A stretch of DNA of 64,000 nt. Source: Planctomycetota bacterium. Its GTDB lineage: Bacteria > Planctomycetota > UBA1135 > GCA-002686595. The stretch is from assembly GCA_021413885.1 (NCBI GenBank), contig JAIOPM010000046.1:1-64000 (forward strand), in the 5' to 3' direction. Below, one piece after another: positions 16,367 through 25,476 of the stretch; the stretch's first letter is position 1, and every line of letters starts with the position of its first letter. The position numbers were made by a program, and so were the translations under genes. The notes below the pieces were generated by a model. It saw only the letters and a program-made list of their open reading frames with translations, was not told the DNA's origin and made no database searches.

Positions 16367-17448
16367 GCTTCTACCCTCGTCTTCGTTCCGCCGTTCGCGA
16401 TCGGCGCACGCAACTGGATCTTGGTGCCGTGCCCCGGAGCCGATTGGACGAGCATCGTCCCGCCGACGTGCGCCAGGCGCTCGTGGATGCTGAACAGACC
16501 GAAGCCCTTGGTGTTGAACACGTCCGGCTCCATGCCGACGCCGTCGTCCTCGACCGCGGCGCTCAGTTCATTCGCTTCGCGTCGCAGGCAAACGTGGAGC
16601 TTGCGCGCGCCTGCGTGTTTCGCGGCGTTGATCAGGAGCTCACGGATCGCGCGGAACAGGATCACGCGCGTCTTCTCGTCGGTCGGTTTGGGTTGGCCGT
16701 CGTCCATGAGTTCGATCTGGACGCCGTAGCGCGATTGGATGCTGTCGACGAGCCACTCCACCGCCGGCTCGAGCCCCAGATCGTGGAGAGCGAGCGGCGT
16801 GAGCTCGGAACTGATCGAGCGCGCGGCGCGGTTGGCTTGCTCGATGAGCGCGGAGATCTCTTCGAGCGCGAGCGCCTGCTTGCCGTCGAGCGCGAGCCCG
16901 AGCGTCGCCAGTTTGATCTGCGCGAGCGCGATCGTCTGACTCAGGCCGTCGTGGAGATCGCTGGCCAAGCGCCGACGTTCGTGTTCCTCGGTCAACAGCA
17001 GATCGGCCATCAGCGAGCGCAGTCGTTCGCGATAGAGGACCAGTTCGTGATCGGCGCGCGCGCGTTCGTTCGCGGCGGTGCCGAGCGGATTTCCGCTCGA
17101 CTGCGTTCCGTTGCCGTTCGGCGACGCGGTGCCGTTCGCGCTCGGGCGCTCGCTGTCCGGCAGCGCGGCGACCAGGGTCCGCAGTTCTGCGAGGGAGTGC
17201 TCGAGTCCCGCGACCGCGGCGGGGAGAAATTCCAACACGCGTCGAGGATTCTCGTGGGAGAACTGCTGCAGCGTGCTGCACCGTTGCCGCAGCTCCTCCA
17301 ACTTGTGTTGCAACCTGCTCTTCACCACGGGCCCTTTCAGAAGGACAGCCCGGAGTTCGTCCCCCAATAGTAGGGACACTCGATGATCGTCTTCGGGCTG
17401 TCTTGCTCCGACGCGAAGATCGTACTCCCGAGATCCGGCGGCCATCAT
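16363..17448 (-). CDS. Histidine kinase (HisKA_3 type) paired with the NarL regulator
   Basis: 361 residues, no membrane helices. The N-terminal 130 residues have no recognised sensor domain and include a Gly/Asn/Ser-rich linker near 105-122. The phosphoacceptor segment ASDLHDGLSQTIALAQIK carries His166; the HATPase_c domain has FRAIRELLINAAKHA, EDDGVGM and GFGLFSIHERL. It resembles the kinase at 14281-15477 in its catalytic half but lacks the PAS domain. ATGATG at 17448 lies 6 bases after TAGATC, so transcription may start almost at the start codon. The 3' end overlaps the regulator gene by four bases. Confidence 0.85.
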   Translation of the reverse strand: MMAAGSREYDLRVGARQPEDDHRVSLLLGDELRAVLLKGPVVKSRLQHKLEELRQRCSTLQQFSHENPRRVLEFLPAAVAGLEHSLAELRTLVAALPDSERPSANGTASPNGNGTQSSGNPLGTAANERARADHELVLYRERLRSLMADLLLTEEHERRRLASDLHDGLSQTIALAQIKLATLGLALDGKQALALEEISALIEQANRAARSISSELTPLALHDLGLEPAVEWLVDSIQSRYGVQIELMDDGQPKPTDEKTRVILFRAIRELLINAAKHAGARKLHVCLRREANELSAAVEDDGVGMEPDVFNTKGFGLFSIHERLAHVGGTMLVQSAPGHGTKIQLRAPIANGGTKTRVEA

Positions 17449-17465
17449 TCCGGGGATCTAGGTAA

Positions 17466-19767
<2,302 letters not shown>

Positions 19768-19779
19768 TCCACGAGTCGC

Positions 19780-20592
19780 TCAGCGCTCGATGGTGACGCG
19801 CAGGAACGTCGCGGGAATGACCATGGCCTCACGGTTCGCGCTCTGATTCTGAGCGTCGAACAGGACTTCGAGTTCCCTCTGGAGACTCGCCGCTCGTCCG
19901 CCTTTCTCCGCCGCGTCGAACGCGTTCATCGTCGGACCGTAGAAGTTCTTGAAGTCGGCGACGAAAGCGGACGGAGGTCGGGGCGAGCGGAACGTGAACG
20001 TGTCGCGCGCGAACGCGATCTGCTCCTTCGGAATCCCGGCGCCGGTGAAGCGCTCGATCACGTTGCTCTCGACGCCCCACGTCATCGGACTGACGAAGCC
20101 CTCGGGCGGCGGAGGCGTGTACGCGGAGCTGAGCTTCAGGATCTGCGCCACCAGCGTGGGGTCGTTCGGGATCCAGTTCCCCATCACGATCCGGCCGCCG
20201 CGACGCGCCACGCGCACCAGTTCCTTCGCGACGTCGAACGGCTTCGGCGCGAACATCGCTCCGAACATGCTGACGACGAGATCGAAGCTCGCGTCCTCCA
20301 GCTCGTGCAGGTTCGACGCATCGCCTTCTTGGAAGCGACAGTTCGCGAGGTTCTCGCCGCGCGCGCGACGATTGCCGGCCTCGACGAGGTTCGCCGCGAT
20401 GTCGACGCCGAGGACGTCCGCGCCGAGTCGCGCCGCCGGCAACGCCGTCGTTCCGTCGCCGCAGCCGAGGTCGAGGACCTTGGCGCCGCGGGTGATTCCG
20501 AAACTCGCGGCGAGCGCGTCACCGCTCTCGCGCATGGTCGCCGCGATGCGGGTGAAGTCGCCTTTCTCCCAGAGAGCCTTGTTCGGGTTCAC
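19780..20592 (-). CDS. Class I SAM-dependent methyltransferase
   Basis: 270 residues. The SAM-binding motif I is AKVLDLGCGDGTTALPAARL (about 37-56), the acidic residue after strand 2 lies in DVLGVDIAANLVE, and motif IV is DLVVSMFGAMFAP. The overall pattern is that of UbiE/COQ5-type small-molecule methyltransferases; the acceptor is unknown. The start is GTG at 20592, with AGGAGG 8-9 bases upstream. It lies downstream of the SDR gene on the same strand but is separated from it by a perfect 17-bp inverted repeat, so it may be a separate transcript. It ends 12 bases from the convergent reductase pseudogene. Confidence 0.85.
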   Translation of the reverse strand: MNPNKALWEKGDFTRIAATMRESGDALAASFGITRGAKVLDLGCGDGTTALPAARLGADVLGVDIAANLVEAGNRRARGENLANCRFQEGDASNLHELEDASFDLVVSMFGAMFAPKPFDVAKELVRVARRGGRIVMGNWIPNDPTLVAQILKLSSAYTPPPPEGFVSPMTWGVESNVIERFTGAGIPKEQIAFARDTFTFRSPRPPSAFVADFKNFYGPTMNAFDAAEKGGRAASLQRELEVLFDAQNQSANREAMVIPATFLRVTIER

Positions 20593-20659
20593 GTCGTTCG
20601 CCTCCTGCTTTCGAAGTCGCGCGGATGTTAGCGGGCGGGGCCGAGCCTCGGCCAGGGCC

Positions 20660-20697
20660 GCGGTCTTCGCGCGTCGTGCGCGACGCGCGAAGACCGC
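20660..20697. repeat. Perfect 17-bp inverted repeat with TGCG loop
   Basis: Bases 20660-20676 pair exactly with 20681-20697 around a 4-base loop. It lies between the SDR stop (20704) and the methyltransferase start (20592). A stem of this length could stop transcription after the SDR gene, but no T-run follows on either strand. Confidence 0.75.
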
Positions 20698-20703
20698 TCG
20701 AGG

Positions 20704-21459
20704 TCAGAGGCTCGCCATGCCGCCGTCGACGTGGATCGACGAGCCGTGGACGTACGACGCCTCGTCGGAGGCGAGGAAGAGCACGGCGCCGGCGACTTCT
20801 TCGCTCTTGCCGAAGCGGTCCATCGGAACGCCGCTCTGGATCTGCTTCGCCATGCCGTCGATCTCGACGTCGCTCAGGCCGAGGCGACCGAAGATCGGCG
20901 TCTCGATCGGACCGGGGTTGACGACGTTGAGGCGGATGCCGCGCGTCGCGAGCTCGCGCGACAACGAACGAGCGAGCGACGCGACCGCCGCCTTGGTCGC
21001 CGTGTACACCGACGAGTTCGCCATGCCCTGATCGATCACCGACGACGCGTTGATCACGATCGAAGCGCCGCGCGGCATCAGCGGCAGAGCCTTCTGGATC
21101 GTGAAGAACGCGCCCTTGACGTTGGTCGCGAACTGACGATCGAAAAAGTCCTCGTCGACGCCTTCGATCGGCGCGAAGAGCGCGATGCCGGCGTTGACGA
21201 AGAGCGTGTCGATGCGGCCGGCCTCCTTCGAGACCGTGTCGACGAGCTTCTGCACGTCGGCGACGCGCGCGACGTCGCCTTGAACGGCGATCGCGTTCGC
21301 GCCGAGCGCCACCTTCGCCTGCGCGAGGGTCTTCGGATCGCGCCCGAGGATCGCGACGCGCGCGCCTTCGGCCGCGAAGGCCTTGGCGGTCGCGAGACCG
21401 ATGCCGCTGTTGCCGCCGGTGACGACGGCGACCTTGCCTTGGAAACGTTGCTTCTGCAT
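20704..21459 (-). CDS. Short-chain dehydrogenase/reductase (SDR)
   Basis: 251 residues, the classical SDR length. The NAD(P)-binding motif is TGGNSGIG (about 15-22), NAG lies in LFVNAGIALFAP, and the catalytic set is the Ser of IVINASSVIDQ with YTATKAAV (Tyr-x-x-x-Lys). The C-terminal half has the usual NPGPIETPIFGRLG. The substrate is unknown. It is divided from the Rrf2 regulator gene upstream by 75 bases on the same strand; SDR genes are often controlled by an adjacent Rrf2 or TetR regulator. Confidence 0.92.
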   Translation of the reverse strand: MQKQRFQGKVAVVTGGNSGIGLATAKAFAAEGARVAILGRDPKTLAQAKVALGANAIAVQGDVARVADVQKLVDTVSKEAGRIDTLFVNAGIALFAPIEGVDEDFFDRQFATNVKGAFFTIQKALPLMPRGASIVINASSVIDQGMANSSVYTATKAAVASLARSLSRELATRGIRLNVVNPGPIETPIFGRLGLSDVEIDGMAKQIQSGVPMDRFGKSEEVAGAVLFLASDEASYVHGSSIHVDGGMASL

Positions 21460-21534
21460 GGGAGGAACTTTCGTGCTACTAACGTGGTTACAGAAAGGAA
21501 GACGGAGGGAGCGGAAGGCGATTCGTTCGGGCGT

Positions 21535-21957
21535 TCAGCCCGCGTTCTCGACCCGCCGCAGGACTTCGGCGAGCGTCGTACGTCGCAAGCTCGAGCGCAG
21601 CGCGTCCTCGGCTTTCGCGAAGACATGCCCGAGCACCGGCTTGATGCCGCAGCTCACGAGGCAGACGCGGTTCGTCGCGTTCTCGTGCATCGCGAGCACG
21701 CCGTCGGGCTCGACCGCGGCGAGCACCGCGTCGAGGCGGATCTTCGATGGCTCGCGCGCGAGCTCGTAGCCGCCGCTCCGCCCGCCGCGACCCGCGACGA
21801 AACCGGCGCGCGACAGGAGACCGAGCAGCCGACGCACCACCACCGGGTTGGTGTTGACGCTCGCCGCGAGCGCGGCGGACGTGGCGCCTTCGCCGCCCAA
21901 GTGCGCGAGGGCGGAGAGCAGGTGCACGGCGACGGCGAAGCGCGAACTGGTCGGCAT
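21535..21957 (-). CDS. Rrf2-family transcriptional regulator
   Basis: 140 residues with an N-terminal winged helix: FAVAVHLLSALAHLGGEGAT, the recognition-helix region LAASVNTNPVVVRRLLGLL and the wing GRGGRSGGYELA, all typical of Rrf2. Only two Cys (VCLVSC) sit in the segment where IscR/NsrR hold three Fe-S ligands, so it is more like the YwnA/CymR type, which lacks a cluster. It probably regulates itself and the SDR gene. TAGGAT at 21967-21972 lies 9 bases before the ATG with TTGCGC as -35 sixteen bases further up, so the mRNA is probably leaderless. Confidence 0.85.
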   Translation of the reverse strand: MPTSSRFAVAVHLLSALAHLGGEGATSAALAASVNTNPVVVRRLLGLLSRAGFVAGRGGRSGGYELAREPSKIRLDAVLAAVEPDGVLAMHENATNRVCLVSCGIKPVLGHVFAKAEDALRSSLRRTTLAEVLRRVENAG

Positions 21958-21966
21958 TGCGTCACC

Positions 21967-21994
21967 ATCCTAGTTGCACAATCGCGGCGCGCAA
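21967..21994 (-). promoter_or_regulatory. Promoter of the Rrf2 gene (TTGCGC-16-TAGGAT)
   Basis: -35 TTGCGC at 21989-21994 and -10 TAGGAT at 21967-21972 on the minus strand. The start codon at 21957 is 9 bases from the -10 box, leaving almost no leader. Confidence 0.5.
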
Positions 21995-22069
21995 GAGGCG
22001 GTTCCGTCGCGGTCGAACGGCGTCGGCGGAGCTTCGGCCGGCGCGGACGCCGGCGCTCGGTCACAGTTC

Positions 22070-22083
22070 ACCGGCCGGCCGGT
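22070..22083. repeat. 14-bp palindrome in the RRM upstream region
   Basis: ACCGGCCGGCCGGT, self-complementary. It lies in the 352-base gap 21958-22309 between the divergent Rrf2 and RRM genes and might be an operator. Candidate -10 boxes for the plus strand (TAGCTT at 22199, TAGGGT at 22223) lie downstream of it. Otherwise I see nothing in the gap. Confidence 0.4.
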
Positions 22084-22309
22084 TGATCGTCGCCGGTCCC
22101 GGACTTGGGCCGCTGCTCGCGGGCCGGGTCGCCCGGGGGCATGAAGCGCGCGCGGGGGAGCTTCGGCGCCCGAGCTCCACAAAATCCTGCCTACCCCCTA
22201 GCTTTCGATTGCACCGGGTGAGTAGGGTCTTGCGCCCCTTTTGGAGTCTGTTGCATGTCTCTCCCCGTTGGATTGGCCATTGGAGCGAGCACGCAGAGAA
22301 AGGCAATCC

Positions 22310-22693
22310 ATGGGTTCTAAACTGTACGTAGGCAACCTCTCCTTCAACACGACCGAGGCCGGTCTTCGTGAAGTGTTCGAAGCTGAAGGTTGGACCGTGA
22401 AAGAGATCGCGCTGATGTCGGACCGTGAAACCGGTCGCCCCCGCGGGTTCGGTTTCGTGACGCTGGGCTCGGACGCCGACGCTCAAGCGGCGATCGCGAA
22501 GCTTGACGGCTTCGAGCTCGACGGTCGTCGTCTCCGTGTCAACGAAGCCCAACAGAAGCCGGCCGGCGGCCGCTCTGGCGGATTCGGTGGCGGCGGTGGT
22601 GGCGGCGGTGGTGGCGGCTACGGCGGTGGTGGCGGTGGTCGTGGCGGCGGCGGCGGCGGTGGCCGCGGCGGCGACCGTGACCGTCGCTACTAA
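22310..22693 (+). CDS. RRM RNA-binding protein with glycine-rich tail
   Basis: 127 residues. An RNA-recognition motif fills 1-80: RNP2 is KLYVGNLSF and RNP1 is RPRGFGFVTL, with all aromatic RNA-stacking positions kept. The tail (about 86-127) is almost pure glycine with Arg and Tyr, ending RGGDRDRRY, like RGG-box proteins and cyanobacterial Rbp cold-shock proteins. It should bind single-stranded RNA in the cytoplasm. The start MGSKLYVG has AAAGG upstream. A GC hairpin follows 45 bases after the stop codon. Confidence 0.92.
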   Translation: MGSKLYVGNLSFNTTEAGLREVFEAEGWTVKEIALMSDRETGRPRGFGFVTLGSDADAQAAIAKLDGFELDGRRLRVNEAQQKPAGGRSGGFGGGGGGGGGGGYGGGGGGRGGGGGGGRGGDRDRRY

Positions 22694-22737
22694 GCGACAA
22701 GCGTTCAGCCGAGAGCGATAGCAACATCGCAGTTTTC

Positions 22738-22773
22738 GGGGCCGGCCGCACACGCGGTCGGCCCCGTTGCTTT
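22738..22773 (+). terminator. Hairpin terminator after the RRM gene
   Basis: A 12-bp stem (22738-22749 with 22754-22765, one G-T pair) and ACAC loop, followed by GTTGCTTT. The T content is modest. It lies between convergent genes and could serve both strands. Confidence 0.6.
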
Positions 22774-22792
22774 GAACCCGGAGCCTCGCGGC

Positions 22793-23767
22793 TCAGCCGC
22801 GCTGCGGCGCGCTGCTCGACGCGATCTCGCGGTACCAACGCTGACGCGTGCGCAACCCGCGAGCCTCGAGCCACGCAACCAACCACGACACCGCGGCCTG
22901 CACGCCGTCGGTCGCGATCGGCGCGGCGAAGTTCGCGAGGCCGACGTGAAGCCCACGCGGCGTCGGACGCGCTTCGAGCAGCACCTGCTGCACGATGTCG
23001 TGTTCCTCGACGTGCACCATGAAGACGTAGCCGCGACCTTCGAGCGGACGCAGCACGTCGAGCACGACGACCGAACCGCCTTCGATCTTCAACACCTGCT
23101 TCTCGAAGCTCGTGAGCTCGGGCAGCTCGCCATCCATCAGTGCGTGGGGCATCGGATCGCTCGGGAGTCTGGGCCAAGGCTCGGGAGCCTCGGCGATCTT
23201 GGTGAACACCGCGTGGCGGAAGTTGCGGCCGATGAACTTCCACTTCAGCGCGTACTTGGTCGCGAGGTGCGTGAGCGGCGGCTCGCGCTCGTCGATCGAG
23301 TAGAGGCCGCTCGCTCGCGCTTCGCCGAGCGCGAACGTCCAGTACTCGTCGTGATCGGTCGTCAAGCAGAGTTCGCCGTTCGGCCCGAGCCGCGTCGCAA
23401 CGCGCCGGAAGAACTCCGCGCGCAGCAGACGATGTTCTTCGTGCCGCGCCTTCGGCCACGGATCGGGGAAGTTGACGTAGATGCGCGCGACGGAATCCGG
23501 CGGCACGAGCTGCCGCAGCGCGAACTCCGCGGTGCCGTGGAAGAGCCGCACGTTGCGCACGCGCGCCGCGACCAGGCGCCCGATCGCGCGCGACAGCGCA
23601 CCGGCGGAGATGTCGATGCCGAGCAGGTTCCAGTCGGGCCGCTCGAGCGCGAGCGTCTCGGTGAAGCGCCCGTCACCGAAACCGATCTCGACCACCAACG
23701 GTCCGGATCTGCCGAAGACGGCCGTCGGCGACATCGGCAGCTCGAAACGGTCGGCGCGCAGCAGCAC
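22793..23767 (-). CDS. trmB: tRNA (guanine-N7-)-methyltransferase with C-terminal extension
   Basis: About 324 residues. It makes m7G46 in tRNA using SAM. Motif I is VVEIGFGDGRFTETLALER; the family signature NFPDPWPKARHEEHRLL follows, then LTTDHDEYW. The catalytic domain ends near residue 215, the usual TrmB length, but about 100 residues more follow (from MDGELPELTSFEKQVL to SWLVAWLEARGLRTRQRWY), resembling the longer Deinococcus-type TrmB. The start is best placed at GTG 23767, with GGGAGG just upstream; the frame stays open further but has no ATG. It converges with the RRM gene and diverges from the pseudopilin gene. Confidence 0.85.
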   Translation of the reverse strand: MLLRADRFELPMSPTAVFGRSGPLVVEIGFGDGRFTETLALERPDWNLLGIDISAGALSRAIGRLVAARVRNVRLFHGTAEFALRQLVPPDSVARIYVNFPDPWPKARHEEHRLLRAEFFRRVATRLGPNGELCLTTDHDEYWTFALGEARASGLYSIDEREPPLTHLATKYALKWKFIGRNFRHAVFTKIAEAPEPWPRLPSDPMPHALMDGELPELTSFEKQVLKIEGGSVVVLDVLRPLEGRGYVFMVHVEEHDIVQQVLLEARPTPRGLHVGLANFAAPIATDGVQAAVSWLVAWLEARGLRTRQRWYREIASSSAPQRG

Positions 23768-23923
23768 GGCCCTCCCATTGGACGCGGCCGACGCGCCGCC
23801 GTCGAGCGGCTCGCGCGGACCGCACGAACTTCCGACCGGCGCGGTGATCCGCTCAAGGGCCTCGGAAATCGGCGCCGAAAGAAAGCCCTCGCCCCCGCCG
23901 GGTCCGCGGAGCATCCTCTGAAC

Positions 23924-24460
23924 GTGCGCCTCTTCGTGTCCGCGAATCCACGCTCCGGCGTGAGCTTGTTGGCGGTGCTGCTGATCCTGGTCGGGATCGC
24001 GCTGGTCGCGGGCTGGGCGATTCCGCGTTTCTTCGCGCAACCGGACGTCACGCTCGACAACGCGGCGAACCTGCTGGCACGCGACATCCGCACCGCCCAG
24101 AACCGCGCCATGTGGTCGGGCATCGACGCGTACGTGCGCTTCGACGAAGACGGCGGCGGCTACCGCATCGTCGATCACAACGGCAAGCAACTGGAGCGGC
24201 TCGGCGCTCTCGGTGACTGGGGCCAGCGCTACGAGGACGGCGGTGTGTTCGGCGGCGTCACGATCGAGCGCGTCGCGTGCGGCGACGACAACGCGCTCTA
24301 CTTCGACGCGAAGAAGCGCGACTGGGAAGGCGGCGAGGTCGAGATCGGTTTCCGCGGCGACACGCGGATCGTGCGCGTGGCTCCGCGTCAGGGCGAAGTC
24401 ACCGTGCTCGGCATGAAGCGTCGCTGGCCGGCCGAAGACGCGAACGCCGCGGGCCCGTGA
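23924..24460 (+). CDS. Type IV pilin-like / GspH-like pseudopilin
   Basis: About 178 residues. A prepilin-like N-terminus, RSGVSLLAVLLILVGIALVA, has a short basic leader, Gly and then a long hydrophobic helix; the usual Glu at +5 is replaced by Ala. Residues 40-175 form a polar domain (LDNAANLLARDIRTAQNRAM, the typical alpha-helix to beta transition of GspH/FimT proteins). It may be a minor pseudopilin of a type II secretion or type IV pilus system, but no other secretion gene is nearby. The start is uncertain: GTG at 23924, 23936 or 23960; no ATG is available. Confidence 0.6.
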   Translation: MRLFVSANPRSGVSLLAVLLILVGIALVAGWAIPRFFAQPDVTLDNAANLLARDIRTAQNRAMWSGIDAYVRFDEDGGGYRIVDHNGKQLERLGALGDWGQRYEDGGVFGGVTIERVACGDDNALYFDAKKRDWEGGEVEIGFRGDTRIVRVAPRQGEVTVLGMKRRWPAEDANAAGP

Positions 24461-24470
24461 GCTCGATCCC

Positions 24471-24506
24471 AAAAAAAACCGGAGTCGTCTCCGAAGAGAC
24501 GACTCC
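24471..24506 (-). terminator. Canonical Rho-independent terminator (UUCG loop, eight U)
   Basis: On the minus strand an 11-bp perfect stem (24496-24506 with 24481-24491) closes a TTCG tetraloop and is followed by GG and eight T (24478-24471). It ends the small RNA transcript predicted at 24684-24471. Confidence 0.9.
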
Positions 24507-24684
24507 GCGCGGATCGCCGAGCCTCGCGGCCCGGCGACGGCCGATCACGGGTGGCAGGTCCCGCTTCGGCGGCCCCGAAGAACAATGGCAGGTTCGTTCG
24601 TCGGGACGCTCCGGTCAGGTACCGGAGCCTCGGGCTTCTTGGGGAAACCCGGTCGTTTGCGCATGGCAGGTAGCGCTCCCGACG
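24471..24684 (-). ncRNA. Candidate structured small RNA of unknown family
   Basis: A 214-base transcript is predicted from a promoter at 24691-24720 to the strong terminator at 24471. The predicted first bases (24684-24677) pair perfectly with 24606-24599, closing a domain that contains an 8-bp hairpin (24628-24621 with 24615-24608). Further hairpins follow at 24580-24564 and 24537-24514. A 39-codon frame (24664-24545, starting MRKRPGFPKKPEAP) lies inside, but its third positions are much less GC-rich than in neighbouring genes and its ribosome binding site is poor, so an RNA function seems more likely. I do not recognise tmRNA, SRP RNA, RNase P RNA or 6S RNA signatures. The remaining part of the gap, 24721-24862, holds only the hairpin at 24824-24852. 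Confidence 0.55.
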
Positions 24685-24690
24685 GAGGTG

Positions 24691-24720
24691 ACTCTAGCAG
24701 CCGCGCGGGAAAGTCCACAA
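24691..24720 (-). promoter_or_regulatory. Promoter of the small RNA (TTGTGG-18-TAGAGT)
   Basis: -35 TTGTGG at 24715-24720 and -10 TAGAGT at 24691-24696 on the minus strand, 18 bases apart. Seven bases further on is 24684, the first base of the RNA's closing stem. Confidence 0.55.
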
Positions 24721-24823
24721 GGGGTGGAAGTGTCGGTCGCCGGCAGGGGCTCGGGCGCTTTCGAACCGGAGCTCGAACTCCCCGCCTCGCGTCTGCGGCG
24801 CGAAAGCGCACTCGCCGCCGTCG

Positions 24824-24852
24824 GGACGCCACGATCGGCCCGTGGAGCGTCC
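24824..24852. repeat. Hairpin after the rhodanese gene
   Basis: Bases 24824-24833 pair with 24841-24852 with one bulged base around a 7-base loop. It begins 11 bases after the rhodanese stop codon and could be its terminator, but has no T-run. Confidence 0.5.
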
Positions 24853-24862
24853 TACGCCCGGT

Positions 24863-25393
24863 TCAGTACGTCGGCACCGAGCGATCGATCTCCTCGCTCC
24901 AGGCGGCGATGCCGCCGCGCAGCGAGAACACTCGGCTGAAGCCGTGGCCGATGAAGTAGCTCGCGACGTCGAGCGAGCGCACTCCGGTGTGGCACGTGAA
25001 CACGATCCGACGGTCCTTGGGCAGGTCCATGTACTTGCCCGGGTTGTCGAAGTCGAGCGCCTCGGCCTGCGCGATGCGCGCGACCGCGAGCTCGTCCGGC
25101 GTGCGCACGTCGATGAACGAGAAGTCCTCGCCGGCGTCGAGCCACTGCTTCACCACCTGCGGCTCCACTTGGATCTTCGTATCGACGTCCTGCGCGCGCG
25201 TGATCGTCGTCACGACTTCCTTCACGTCGAGGATGTTGTGGTCCTTGCAGACCTGCGCGAGCGTGTCGGTCGGTTGGAAGCCGCACGAGGAGCAACCGCC
25301 GATGTGGTAGCGCTGGAAGAGCGCGCGCTGGGCGGCGGGAGCGACCTCGAGGATGCGCTCCATGGTCATGTCGGGCGTGATCTGCGTGGTCAT
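24863..25393 (-). CDS. DUF1858-like domain fused to a rhodanese domain
   Basis: 176 residues. The N-terminal 60 residues have the pattern of small DUF1858-like redox domains, including Cys34 and Cys37 in IGGCSSCGFQPTDTLAQVC. The C-terminal part (about 80-176) is a single rhodanese domain with FIDVRTPDEL and active-site loop FTCHTGVRS, where Cys134 would carry the persulfide. It probably moves sulfane sulfur or handles thiosulfate in the cytoplasm; no partner gene is adjacent. TAGAAT at 25439-25444 with CTGTGG 17 bases upstream is a good promoter. Confidence 0.8.
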   Translation of the reverse strand: MTTQITPDMTMERILEVAPAAQRALFQRYHIGGCSSCGFQPTDTLAQVCKDHNILDVKEVVTTITRAQDVDTKIQVEPQVVKQWLDAGEDFSFIDVRTPDELAVARIAQAEALDFDNPGKYMDLPKDRRIVFTCHTGVRSLDVASYFIGHGFSRVFSLRGGIAAWSEEIDRSVPTY

Positions 25394-25438
25394 GGCGAAG
25401 TCTTCCTGGCGACGCGCTCGCTCCGAGCGCGGCCCCGC

Positions 25439-25467
25439 ATTCTAGCGCAAGCGTCCGAATCCCACAG
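25439..25467 (-). promoter_or_regulatory. Promoter of the rhodanese gene (CTGTGG-17-TAGAAT)
   Basis: -35 CTGTGG at 25462-25467 and -10 TAGAAT at 25439-25444 on the minus strand, 46 bases before the ATG at 25393. The -35 resembles that of the small RNA next door (TTGTGG). Confidence 0.5.
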
Positions 25468-25476
25468 TGCGCGAAC

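Noticed and set aside
22503-22753. Alanine/threonine/valine-rich frames on the other reading frames of the RRM gene
   Set aside because: They are shadows of the GGN glycine repeats; the RRM frame has intact RNP1 and RNP2.
24601-24640. SRP RNA apical loop suggested by GGTCAGGTACCGG
   Set aside because: The conserved GGAA tetraloop and the flanking symmetric loop are absent; the segment folds into a plain 8-bp hairpin.
24700-24730. RNase P RNA suggested by GGGAAAGTCCACA on the plus strand
   Set aside because: Only a short match to the conserved P4-region core; no matching 3' P4 half or other core elements, and the strong promoter and terminator lie on the opposite strand.
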